A stretch of 64,000 nucleotides of DNA from Prochilodus magdalenae (Eukaryota > Chordata > Actinopteri > Characiformes > Prochilodontidae), in assembly GCA_024036415.1 (NCBI GenBank), contig JAMWET010003081.1, positions 192,501-256,500 on the forward strand, in the 5' to 3' direction. The notes under the pieces were generated by a model, which had not been told where the DNA came from, did no database searches, and saw nothing but the letters and a program-made list of their open reading frames with translations. The translations under genes were made by a program, and so were the position numbers. Positions 46,086 through 59,039 of the stretch are shown here, in pieces. Numbering within the stretch: the first letter of the stretch is position 1; each line of letters starts with the position of its first letter.

Positions 46086-49000
46086 CCCACATGTTACATA
46101 ACTATGCTATGTATATATAATTTACATCTAATATAATGTTATAATATAATAACACATAACATATTATATAATATGATAATGTTATATTGGTAATATGTAT
46201 GTATGTATGGTTTATGAAACAAATTTGCAAATACTAGCTACCTTTTATACTTTATTAAAATGCAATGATTAATTAGAAAATAGAAAATTAGAAACTTTGG
46301 TTCAAAATTTTGACCAACATTATTCTTGGTATAAATACTTTCTACTTTACGACTTTTCATTCTCCTAGTATATTCTGTTTTCGAGATTCTGTGGCAATAA
46401 GTAGCGATATTATGCAACTATCAATATGTAATAATATTGTGTCTTTAATATCTCTAACTACCTGTGTGTAATTTTAGCATGTAATATACTTGGATATGAA
46501 ATATAATCAAGCAGCTTTTGTTGGTCACATTTTGTCGGTCAGGACAAGGCAGGACTTGTAATCCGTCACTCAGTTTATTCCACAGCGCACCAAAAAATAA
46601 ACAAACACGCACACATGCACCAAAGAGGGAGGCGATCGGGCAGCTAAACTCCACACAATGCCAGCCCGCAGCCGATGACATGTCAGACCACGGCTGGCTG
46701 GGCCTAAATGGCTGTGGTTGGCGTGGGTGACTTATCAGAGGTGCAGGAGGCTGTGTTTGTGTGTGTCTATGTGAGAGAGAGATTCATTCAAAGTGAAAAA
46801 GAAACAGGCCACGTCCATCCGAGAGGATCCAGCTGAGCCCCAACATGCACACAGGGAGAATGCCCGGACCTGGTTAGCGTGGGCCGCAGAGACAAGCAGT
46901 GGCAAATACAGCCAGCGAACCTGACAAGCATGCAGTACCTACACACATATCGGCTCCTGCATGCACACACATTGTTCCACACACTAGTCTCCCAGACTAC
47001 ACCAGAGATGCAACACTTATGAATCAGTCTAGAAGTTATGGATGGATGTGATTGGTAGGTTATTGGATATCTGCGATACACTAGAATACATTGGGCCTAG
47101 TCATGTAACACAGCTAGTCTGAAATGGTGTTGGTATTGATAGTGGTGTAGATGTTCCTGTGGGCGATTTTATATCATAGAAGAAATATTGGCTCCTTGGT
47201 TTATTTGTTGGCCAGTATTCAAGGATTCCATATCGGATCAGAACACTCAAGGTTGAATTACTGCAATGCTAGTATTGTGCTACCTCTGAACATAATCAAC
47301 GTCCAGCTTATTTTCAATATCAGTTATGGGCACCACTATATAATAATATGCCCTAATAAACATTAATTGAATCATTATCTTCTAGTATTTTATGTTGATT
47401 AGCATATTTGATACTAGTATATATTATTATATATTGTATAGTAACTAGTAATATCAGTAATAATATCAGTAACTAGTATTTACTGCTATTATTATTAGTG
47501 TATAGTAGCTATATAGTATTATATATTTACTTTGGGACATGCATACATATTATACTAATTAAATATGTATTGGATATATTATATTTTGATGTTTTGTTTT
47601 ATACTTTTACATTCAAAACACAAACAAAACATAACGTTTACCATTTGATTGACAAAACTATTTCAAATATCTTAATTTAGATTATTATGATTATTCTTTG
47701 TGTGGCTATTTTGTGGTGCATAAATCTTCTCTTAATGCTAATTAATAATTAATATTTTTGGGGTTATTTTTTTATCTTTTATTTACACATACAAGCAAAG
47801 AAATTTTTTTTTATTTCCTATTACTTTTTAACTTTATAAATGCACATTGCAAAACATATGTCATCTGCTTTCTATACAAGTGAGTTTGTTTACAGATATG
47901 GTTAATATTCCAAATGTTTACCAGTATTTTCTATAAACTATACTGTTTACATATTAGCATATGACATGCGCTTTTATATATTACAGCAAGATTACCATTT
48001 TCAAAATATTATTCAGACCTTTAATCTGCAGGCTTATCGTTCTGTTGAGTCATGTCAGGGTTTATTAGCTGCTATAAGTCATATGTAACACATGACTTGA
48101 AGGGTATCTGCATAACACATCCGAAACATCTTACTTAAACCCTATATAATGTTTTCATGAATATTTAATAAAAAAAAAAATAAGAATACATGTTTTACAT
48201 GAAAGTAATACTATCATACATATTATACATTCTATTATATACTATTATACATCATTTTAATGTTTTTTTTTTCAAATTAAAATCGTTTTTATAGTTTTGA
48301 CAAACTATATTATTTTTGTAGTGATATATATATATTTTTTGGGCAGGCAAAATATAAATGACCTGTGTTCACTGCTTTGGACAGAAAGTGCTTTGGCATT
48401 TTTTGTCTAGACTTTTAAATTTATATAAGTTTATTGTTAATAAATATTGAAAATATTAAAAAGAAAAATTATGCCCAAGGGTTCATTCAACAGCCCATAC
48501 ACCATTTGGGAAAACAGTCTCTTGGGGTTAAGAGCCCATCCTTAGAAGATTTACTTTTATGAAAATGAATTAGAAGATGAATATGTTATGATGCATGTAT
48601 GTATGATGTCATGGATGTGTTATATAGACACGCTTAGCATAAAGTGCTACCAAATTGTTCAGTAAGTCAAAGAGGAAGAGAGGAAACAAACCAAAACCCA
48701 AACAAGACAAGTTCTGACTCCAACTGGACTTCCAGAATCCATCATTCTGCACTCAGCTGAGCAAGTCTGGATATGGGAAGTTGGGTGTGTATCCCAGTTT
48801 AGGCTGTGCTGACTAAACATGACACAAACCGTGCTTCAGACATGCAAGCTAATCTGCCAGCTGCTGCGCCACCGCTTGCGCAAGTTTCCCCCCTGAGTCA
48901 TAGCTGTAATGCGTGTTTGCTGGCTCTTGTTTGTCAGCACAGGTGAGGCGGCCTGTTATTATCCCGTCTCATCTGAACCTGACGTCTTCTTTGCAGCCGC

Positions 49001-49575
49001 ATCGCCACGGCGCTAAGGAAATCAGTCCGACTTGTTTATGTCTGATTCGCCGCCGCGTTCGGACCGGTAACTGACAAACACTTCGTCTGCTAGGATTCCA
49101 ACGCAAACAATCACGCTCCTGTTGGTCTGCGCGAGCATTCCGAGTTGATGGTCCCCTAGCAAATGATAAACCACTGCGGAGAGAAAGCGCTTTGTTCTGT
49201 TAGCTTAAGGAAACATCAACTGATTGTGATTAATGGACACTCACAGGGAAAGCAGAACCCCCCCCCACCCCCACACCTCGTGAGTCACGAGCGATGGGAG
49301 TTTCCGGCAGCACGGAAAAGATGAAAGATCTTTTCTCCAGCTTTCAGGACTGTTTCAGTGGCTGCCACTGTGATACTAGATTATAAATCTGTTTAGATCA
49401 AAACACCAACAGTGATTTATTACTCAGGCAAACAAACAAGTTCTAAGCCCTGAGATTGTCTGGAGCTGCTGCCGTTTGGCTATACCAATGGAAGAGCTTA
49501 TTGTTTTCATAATTTATTGCATAGCTTTGTACCAAAATAAGCGATATGGGGACTGGATTTGGGGAGTTTCTAGTG
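46086..49575. other. AT-rich intronic DNA, nothing recognised
   Basis: The stretch is rich in TATA, ATT and poly-T runs, especially 46100-46260, 47390-47560 and 48170-48350. The more balanced part at 48780-49350 has no frame or repeat I know. Confidence 0.6.
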
Positions 49576-49579
49576 GGGG

Positions 49580-49905
49580 CCACATTAATGTTCAGTCAGT
49601 CTTGCATCAAAGAGTTGCTCAGTTGGGGCAGATTTGGTGGGATGGCTTCCCTGGCACCATTCCGAGGAGAATTCCCTGTAGACTGGGATTGTAGCCACCG
49701 CTGGTAGACCTGTATGACCGTACGCTTCCATACACCTGCAGATTCAGCTACTTCCTTTATGCTATGGTCTTTGGGTACGCCCAAATGGAGTAACTCCCAT
49801 CTCCATCTGCTCTGGAACCATTTTCCACACATGGAACGAGCTGCACATTTACTGCACTGTACCACCTCCTCTCAGTCTATGGATCACACACCGCAGGTAT
49901 TCATA
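49580..49905 (-). mobile_element. Tc1/mariner transposase N-terminal fragment
   Basis: The minus-strand frame 49596-49865 reads LGVPKDHSIKEVAESAGVWK and then RTVIQVYQRW, a helix-turn-helix domain of a Tc1-like transposase. It is the best preserved N-terminus of this family in the window, but no catalytic domain follows. Confidence 0.8.
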
Positions 49906-51689
49906 TCCCCATCCCCATGGGAGTCTATGCAAGGAACAAGGGATGAATAAACAACATGACTGTGGATTAGAGTTCTGGGATTTGGCTTCACTTAGTAAAT
50001 GCCGTTTGGTGTCTGTTGGGTAAAGGAACCAACAGTGTTTGAATTGAATGCGACTCTATGGCAGGAAGGAGTGACTGGAGAAAGGCAGATGAGTGTGTGT
50101 CAGACAAATATTCTACAGGAGGCCACTGCCTGAACATGAATGAATCAGTGAATTAGTGAACCAATGAATGAATCCGAGTATCTGCTGTATTTGAGTCTGA
50201 AGGCAGGTCCTGCCTCCTGCTTTACGTCACTGTCCCGTGTCTGGCTTTGCTCCCTATGGTTTGAGGATGTGCTGAGCACCGTGAGAAACTCTGGATTATC
50301 CCATTTCTTTCAAAGCTTTTTCAGAGTTCTGTCCTCCATCTGGCCCAGGCCAAGTGTGTGAAACTGGCCGCTGTTGAGTGATCCTCAACCTGCAAAAACA
50401 AAGCGCCCTCTCACTCTTCCCTACAGGTCGTCCAAGCACCCACCTTCCATTTCCCATACCAGCTTATTCCCAACTAGCTTCTACTACAGCTCGCTATAAA
50501 CCAGGCCGTCTTATGAATGTACTGTACTGCAGGATGATGAAGGCTAAATTTTGAGGGCATGGAAGTGCAGTATTGTTATATTGACTGTGCTGCAAGTCAG
50601 ATTACCCAGTGAGGCTTGTCTCACTGTTGGTCTGCAAAGCTTAGAAAAGGATCTAATCCTAGTCTATTTGGGTCATCCATTACCTTCACCCACTTGGCAT
50701 GAGTTGTACATCATCCAGTGCCATTCTCTTATATGTAGTTTGTAGCATCATAGCACAATCACATTTCACAGTCGGCCATCTTTGGTGCAAAAGACAGAAA
50801 CCAGCCATCCCTGATTGGCAAATCACAAGACAGTATGTGTTGCAGTTATGAGTTGTGGCTCAAGAAGAGAAGAAATTTTGTCAAACATTCAGGGGGTTAT
50901 AATTTTATAATTATATTATAATTATGATATTATAAATTGAATATTCATGATGGACAGATCAATGGAATTGCTCCAAAACTGCTAAGAGATAAACCTTGTT
51001 CAATCAGCCTCCACTGCAGGTTAAGAAAGCTGGTTCATCCTCCTGTAAAGGTTTTTAAGGTGGACTGTAGAATTCCACCAGTGCTATTTTATAGTTTGTT
51101 GTCCTCACATGTATTCTAAAGTAAAGCATTAAGCCAAAAATAGTAACGTTTCTTTGAGTTGCCATGTCTAAACTTTAGACTGGTATTGTAAATATGATTT
51201 CTTACCATGGTGTTTAGGAATTGATTTGAACTTTGTCCTGCTAATATGTTAAAAATCATTTTCAACCATACAGCATATTTGTAGAGGCATCAACCATTAA
51301 ATCTAGTGATGACTGAAAAACAGTGATAAAAAGGTTGTTTGTTTCACTCGTCAACAAAGACGTGTTCAAACAGTTGAAGGATCAATAGAACGGTGAAAAT
51401 ATGTTGGCCAAGTGGCACCTTACCAGGGTTTCTTCAACAAACATTGAACAAGCATTTTCCATTCATACTGAGTATCATGGAGGAGTACAACATCCAGGAC
51501 TTAACTAGTACGGTTTAATATAACTTGAAAACACAGCCTCTCAGTTAGGGTACCAACACCATTTGTTTTTTCCAAAATCTCAAAAAAATATATCAATGGA
51601 GCCAATGTAGAAGAGCCAAGTATGATTAAAATTATCAACCATATAAATACTGTAGCCTACATACTGTAGTTTTTGGGCCGGTTTGTCCT

Positions 51690-51815
51690 GAATGTGTCTA
51701 GTTTGGTCAAGCATATGTCATCATTTATTGTTCCTAGTAATCTTTATCTTTCTTCCCAATGCAATTACAATCTGACACTTCCTTCTAGATCCAACTATTC
51801 TTCTGCTATTGTGTG
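51690..51815 (+). mobile_element. Tc1/mariner 3' end fragment
   Basis: It contains 'attgttcctagtaatcttta' followed by 'cacttccttctagatccaac', matching the right ends at 420-510 and 6545-6620. It is only a tail. Confidence 0.6.
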
Positions 51816-52719
51816 TAAATATGTAGATATGGAATTATCATAGCTGGATTATAGCTGGAAAACATTAAGGGTTACATGAACTTATAATACTCCACCTCTC
51901 TGACATGATATGCGAAACATCCTCTCTTCATTCTTTTCTCTATCTAACAGTGTGAGTTCAGGAGGCTAAGTCCGACTCTCCGTGCCCTCAGACAGCTGTA
52001 GGAACACACAAGTGGACTGTTTTCCCTAGGCCATCAGCCCGTAATCCCCTTTACTGTTGTTATAAGAAATGAGAATAACAATAATATCCAGGGTTAAAGG
52101 CAGCATACATGCATTTCCCTGCAGGAGTGGGGCTGCTCCAAGCTGGCCAGGACCGGCCAGGGTCAACCCAGAGCTCAGCGCTATGCCTTTGGGAATTTAA
52201 AATGTGTGCATCTGTGTCTTGTCTTCTGGCTAAACTATGGCTTTTGCATCGTCCAGAACTGTGGAATAAGAAAAGCCTTATCTCCAGGTCCCGCAATCTC
52301 TTCTCTCTGTACCACAGCCGTCAGTCTTCTTTCAACAGGCAACAGGCTCACATGCTCACTTCACCAACCAGTTGGCAGAGATTTGCAAACAGTTGCAACA
52401 GGTCAAGATACACACCTTAATAGATATTGATGTTCTCAACGGGAGCATTTCAAGATCATACAAGTTTGGAATCTAATATAGCTACGGGGGAAAACCTTGA
52501 ATCCAGACCGCTGTCATTTTTTTTTCACCGTATTTGGTAACGGGAGATGTCCTTGTTATCGCCTTGTTAACATGATAAGTGATTTAAAAGAAATGGCTTC
52601 AAACATGCATTCATATCTCTCTGTCTTTTTCTGGTTATTGTTAAACGAGTTAATTATCGTTTTATTTATCATATTAGGTTTATGGCGCATGTGCACAGTG
52701 ATATATGCTAATGCTAAGT

Positions 52720-52985
52720 TTCTGGATGTAGGCCACATCAATGTTCAGACAGTCTTGCATCAAAGAATTGAGCAGTTGAGCCAAATTTGGTGGATGACTT
52801 CCCTGGCTTCATTGTGAAGAGTGTTTCCTGTAGACTGGAATTTTAGCCACCGCTGGTAGACCCGTATGATTGTACACTTCCAAACCCCGGCACCTTTTCT
52901 CAATCTATTAATCCCGTCACTCACACCGCACAGGTATTTATAGCCCCATCATCCTTACCCAACACCAACTACAGGAGCCTGAAGT
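52720..52985 (-). mobile_element. Tc1/mariner N-terminal fragment
   Basis: It aligns by eye with 49580-49905: 'aatgttcagacagtcttgca' and 'tagccaccgctggtagac'. It has more decay, and no frame is intact. Confidence 0.65.
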
Positions 52986-53048
52986 TACTACTACCTACTT
53001 TTATGCATGTCAGTATAATTTTACATTTTTAATAATCTATAGGCAGTT

Positions 53049-53325
53049 GGGGGCAGTCGTGGGCTGGAGGTTAGGGAACCAGCCTTGTGACCGGAGGGTC
53101 GCCGGTTCGATTCCCTGAACTGACAGTAACGACTGAGGTGCCCTTGAGCAAGGCACCTAACCCTCAATTGCTCCCCAGGCGCCGTGGATAGGGCTGCTTA
53201 CTGCCCCCTAGTGTGTGTGTTCACTAGTGAGTGTGTTTGTGGTGTTTCACTTCACGGATGGGTTAAAGGCGGAGACTAAATTTCCCACTGTGGGATCAAC
53301 AAGGGATTAAAATCTTAAATCTTAG
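53049..53325 (+). repeat. V-SINE-like tRNA-derived SINE, full-length
   Basis: It begins 'ggggcagtcgtgggctggag', has the B box 'ggttcgattcc' and a central core 'cccttgagcaaggcacctaa' typical of the V-SINE superfamily as I recall. It continues with 'gtgtttcacttcacggatgg' and ends 'cccactgtgggatcaac' plus an A/T-rich tail. Confidence 0.88.
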
Positions 53326-54556
53326 GCATTTCAATGAGAGCTGTATCCAAAGTGCACCTTGGTACTACAGTTTGAAATGGCATATTGCCACTGTTGGAAC
53401 AAGCTGCCTCAATGTTGAGAAACTGCAGGGTCAAATTCTCCTCGCTCAATAACTGCATTATAATTCTAGCCCCTCTTTACATCGGTACAAAAACCTTGAG
53501 TCAAAAGAGACAATGGCGGTGCATTCAGAGGTCATAACATCTAATAGACCAGATAAAGCCTCTGCATTTAAACATAAAGCAGCTGATATGGTGGGAGCTG
53601 GAAGCGCAGCAATTATTCCCTTATGGAATCTTCGCTGTACAATCACCCTTTAACTCCAACCTGAGATCAGCCGAACTAAAAATGGCTAACTTATTGCAGG
53701 GGAGTGCCATTAAAAAAGGTGGCTCGGGTAATGAAAGTAGAAATTATAGCTAAAGTACACACCGCTATACGGGCTGGCCCAATTATATCAATAGTTTTTT
53801 ATTTTAAGGCACTCAGAGGGCGGGTTGCGTGCGCGCGACTGCGAAAGGCCCTAGCCTCCCACCTTTGCGTCATTAAGTAATTACTGAGGGCACTTTTAAA
53901 AAATTGCTCCATTAAAGGGATAACGTCTTCCAATTTAGGATCAAAGAAGGACTTTTTCAGCATGCGGCAAAGGGGGTTACTGCTCATTCCTTAAAACGAC
54001 AAAGCCACGGAGTGGTCAAATAAAACTCGCCTCAGCATGAAGACGAATCACTCTCATTCTCTCTCCTGCTAGCCCTCCCTCCGTCTACGGCTCTTTGCTC
54101 GGGAGGGGAGGAGGCGGAGAGCGAGTGGAGAGTACTGCAATGTGTGCGTGTGCGTGTGCGTGCGCACGCTGGCGGACGCTTTGAAGTCACAGGGCTGATT
54201 AAGGTCTGGAGCCTAGCCAGATATGGAACCCCCAATTTTGATTAGCCTAAAATTCCAACCCTTCACATCCATTTGTCCCCTGAGCACAGGGGAAACGCAG
54301 ACAGGTGAGGTTTTGTAGGAGAAGCCGAAGAAATAATTCATATTATTTTTTCCCTGACTCCAGCCGAGACATGTTTAGTGTCTGAATTTCTTCTTCATTA
54401 ATTTTGCATTGGCGCTATGAGGCTAATAGCTAGTGTGGTAATGGAAACCTGTACTCCGGCAACGAGAACCCGGAATGCATAGATAAATCATTACATACTG
54501 ACATTCTGTGCTACATAGACTTAGCTGCTTGACTTAGCCCCATCTGACATTTGCAT

Positions 54557-54705
54557 CTAAGCGTTTGGTAGATGCTCTTATTCGGAGCGAACCACTACTT
54601 AATCACAGAGCTAGAAGAGATGTCTTGCGCTAGGGCTCTAACAGGCATAGCGCGTTGTTCATGAGCAAGGAAATCCAACCCTAGCCTGCCACACCAACCA
54701 TATAG
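54557..54705 (-). repeat. Degenerate tRNA-derived SINE
   Basis: It has 'gtttggtagatgctcttatt' and 'ccacaccaaccatata' in the order of a reverse copy of the family at 12395. The middle is poorly preserved. Confidence 0.55.
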
Positions 54706-55208
54706 CACTAAATGGCATTACATAGAAAACTTTTATTAAATTTTATTAGAAGATGATCTATATAGAAACTTCATAACACATTCCTAAGCACTGAATTACA
54801 TGTAGGAAGCAGGGCTTAAGCAGCTATGAACAGCTTACCTCAGTATTCGGTGAGTAACAAGATATTTCATGAATTTAATATCCCATCAGATTCATTAAAA
54901 ATGCCATAGAATTAAAATTATACTGGAAAATATGCATGAAAACATACATTGACATACTGTATCATAATTGCTCGAATATTATGTTTTCAATATGTAGTCC
55001 ATAAGCATGTCTTATCCATATACTTCCACCGTTAAGTCGTCTCAAACATTAATGCAACATATGCCAATGTTTGAAAAATCTGGTCTACATTGGAAATTCA
55101 TAATGCTTACGCAAGCATGGAATAACCTTCAACAAGCAACATGTGAACATTGGTGAATAGCTAATTTTAGTATTCCCAGGGTTGTTCCCAGAGATATTCG
55201 ATGAAGTA

Positions 55209-55393
55209 GGTTGGTGTAGCTCAGCGGATAACACCACTACCCGCCAAGTAGCCACCACCACACATGGGAGACTGGGGTTCGAATCCTGGTCTGGGTGACT
55301 ATGCTGTGCTACACCAATAAGAGTCCTTGGGCAAGACTCTTAACACTACACTGGCCCACCTGTAATATGATTAACCTTATAAGTTAAATGTAA
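55209..55393 (+). repeat. tRNA-derived SINE with shortened tail
   Basis: Head 'ggttggtgtagctcagcgg', B box 'ggttcgaatcc', 'gtccttgggcaagactctta'. The tail is cut: 'taaccttataagtt' is followed directly by 'aaatgtaag'. Confidence 0.88.
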
Positions 55394-57521
55394 GTACACA
55401 ACACAGTATTACACAAGGGTTCTTAGACTATAGTGTTCCATTATAACACTGTTATAAGCACTTGCTTGTCAACACCTAGTTAAAAACACTATTGCAACTG
55501 AAATGAAAGAATGATAATCTGGTACTCTAGATGTTTTCCATTGTTATGCATTACTTGGAAAGATGCTTCATTACAGTGTTATAAACATTATAATGTCTGT
55601 ATATTGGTTTATATTGATGACAATGTTATTTACATAATTTGCATTGGCATTTACATGAACGTATGTCATGTAATAGGTCACATATGGATCTGTAGCCCTT
55701 ATGCATGTGTTATGAAGTTCCTATGAAGAGCGCTTACTGTTATTCTTAGCTAATAGTAATTGTCATGCAGTCACACAGCACACTATGTCTATAAACATGA
55801 GCTCAAGCACCTCATTTATATCGTGGCCAAATGGTCATCAATGACCAAAAGTATGGGCCGAAACAGGTTACAGCAATTCTGCCTGAATGAATTCGCATCA
55901 AGCACATGGATCTAATTGGTAGTCAATGCCTTCAACTGCTCTTAATTGCATTGTCTGCTATAAGTGGCTGGACTAACACAGGCGGCATTAAATAAAGCCT
56001 ACGATTCAAATAGCTGCTCCGCTCTGTTCTTTGTTTATTAGCCTGAACGGCTCTAATACCTCGCCATTAACCCAGAGCAAAAGCTATTCATATCCATAAC
56101 CCTCTCCCTATTGCAGTCTGGGAGAATACCGGTGCATTGTGTGTTGGTGTGCTTCGAACAAGACTAAAAGACCACCATCAATGCCAATCACACACACCGC
56201 CACGCAGCGCTTTTACACACAGGCCATAGCACCAGCTCGTGACAATGAACATACCACCGGCTACACTTCCAGCACCAGCACACAAAAGCCAAAAAGCAAG
56301 CAAAACAAAAGTGCAGCAGCCAACCAGGTGCCTCCATTCTGTGAGGGTTATTGAAGGTTTGGGCTTTATAGTAATTGGGACGGGATGCGACTCTATGTGG
56401 GAGGCCCGGATTCCCGTTAGATTTCAGGGTGTAGAGCTTTTTGGCCTGGTCTGCTCCCAATTATCTTGAGGCTGGCGACAGACAGTGGCTTTCGCCCTGC
56501 TTTGTGCTCTTAACTGTTTGCCTAGGAAATCTAAATCCACTCAGTCAGCACTTAATTGGTGGATGCTGTGCTGTTGTCATGTAAATGGGGAAGGCTTCAT
56601 ATAGATTGGTGGAACACCTTTCAGTTAGCTGGAGGTAATGTAGCCACAAAGGGCCAATTCAGTTGTATGGCACATTTTGCTCAGGTAGGCCTGGGCTTGC
56701 TGTGGTTTCTCATGAAGCACTTATGAGGATCTGACTGTCCACATCAAATTGGATTTTAATGGAGGAGATGCTTTAGTAGGACTAATTGTGGACATCATGA
56801 ATTAACCCGCAGGAGGAGGGAATGCTTTGGAACAAGCGTCTTTAGAAATTCGACCTTTGGACCTTTAAAATGATAATGCACCCAAGCTCCGAACATCTGT
56901 AGAGCATGACATGCCTTTTCCAATGAGCCCTGAATTTGCATGGATAGCCTTCAGGGAACTGGAGATATGGTCTCTGGAATCTTGGAAATGTGTATCCGAC
57001 TTAGGTGCACCCTATATGGCCTTGCCGAGATGCGTGCCTCAGCCGAAGGTCCAGAGAGCCAGAGATGTTTAGACTCCTAACTCAAGTAACTGACCTCAAA
57101 CTGGCTTATAGGCCAATTTGCCACCTCTGCAGCCACATGACTTTTTATTGTAGCTCTCAGGAAAAATATTCATATGTGATATTTGGAGTGCTAAAGATTG
57201 ATTGAGATGTGCCCTTTACAACAAGCCATGGATTACATTGCCAGCATTTGGGACACTGGGCATACAGACCCCTAGTTTACTTTTCTTCTCTGGAATAATG
57301 CATTAAACTTGACGTTGACAAGTCACTGACCACCAACAACATGGATACCTCAAAAAAGACAGTAGATGAGGAACCTCAATCCCCATTGTTTAGAAAGTGC
57401 TCTGTAAGAGGGTTCACTGCTTGACTAATGTTCTACACCATTCTACAATGCATGCTTCATAATGAATGGACCTATACCCTGCTTATTCTACTGGGTCCTG
57501 GTTACCATATTGTCATATTGT

Positions 57522-57885
57522 TTACATTTTGGTTGATTTTTACTTTTTTAGCATCATTTGAACACACCTGCTGTTTACACTCTGTAAAAAATTAGAATAT
57601 TAAATATATATATATATATATTTTATAAAACTGACTTGGAAAAAAGTCAGGTTCCATTGACTAACATTAAAGTTACATTTTGGTTGATTTTTACTTTTTT
57701 AGCATCATTTGAACACACCTGCTGTTTACACTCTGTAAAAAAATTAGAATATTAAATATATATATATATATATTTTATAAAACTGACTTGGAAAAAAGTC
57801 AGGTTCCATTGACTAACATTAAAGTTACATTAGGCCTCTAGTGTGAAGTTTCGGAGATACTTGTTTTATTTTGGGCAGTGTAATT
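57522..57885 (-). repeat. MITE-like copy with a 151-bp tandem duplication
   Basis: The block from 'ttacattttggttgattttt' to 'ttccattgactaacattaaa' at 57522-57672 is repeated almost exactly from 57673. After the second copy the element's end follows ('ggagatacttgttttattt'). Both copies contain the same (AT)n run. The near identity points to a recent duplication. Confidence 0.85.
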
Positions 57886-59039
57886 TGAAAGGTTGTTGCC
57901 ACCATGTACACGTCATGCTCAGTAACAACACGGAGCACCACAAATATGCTACCATACAACAAAACGGAACTATAAAATCCAAAACATACTTTATTTGCAC
58001 AACCTCTTCCAGTAAACTATTGCCTACTGCAAGCCCAACACAGTTAAAGGGACATTTGCATGTACTGTGCATCTATTATAGCCATACGTGAAGCATGCTG
58101 AACTCTGAATATCACTCAACATCTCCTCCACACATTCTGCCCTGGTGGTAGAGAGATATAGAAAGTCATTACAAGCTGTGAGACTATTAACACTCAAGGA
58201 TCCCTGACAAAATCTGACAAGTCAGAAATTAAATATCGTGTCTCCCGAGAAGGTCAGAATTATCATTCTCCAACTGCCATTCAGCCGCTCCTACGATCCT
58301 GCAGGTGACATTATGGGATTTCACTACAATTAGGAATGGTCATCCGAGAAGGCTGAGGGTAGGTAAAGAGCAGGTAAAGCCAGGGATACGGGCAGACCTC
58401 TCATCTCAACTGGTATTAGCATTAAAGCATCTTCTCTCTCATCTCGTTTAGCACTGTCGCTCTGAGTGCTCCTCTGCCCGGAAAGCACCGGGACCTTGAG
58501 CATGTGGAACATCTTTGGGACACTGAGCATGTGGAACATCTTTACCGCATTATCAACATTCAGAAATCCGAAAGAAGCAAGTGCCTTGCCAAACTCTTTC
58601 AGTTCTGCTGAAGCGCTTACTCTGAGAATCGTTTTAGCAGCAAAGCACTGGGCTCCTGTAAAGCAGTCGCACAGAGACGCTACGCCGAAAGGAATCTGAC
58701 TTAAGAGATGCACACGAGTCTGCTCCTAACTGTGTGACAACAGCAGTTTGGGTCCAAAGTCACACCAGATGCGTATCAGGTTATATGGACCACCTGCCTA
58801 CAATGCAGTGGACTAGCATTCTACATGGTTCAATCTACATGACCATTGCTGCTGTGAATTGAGCATCCTTACTCCTATTGGTAGCCTTTAGATGTGCATC
58901 TACCCTATTCCGTTCCACCAATACAGATATACATTTGTCTAAATGTTGGACACTGCCAGATCTTTGTTGCCAGACCATCTCTCTAGGACTTTACTAAAGT
59001 GTTGGCTCCTGTCAGGGGTCCCTCCTTAACATGCTCACA

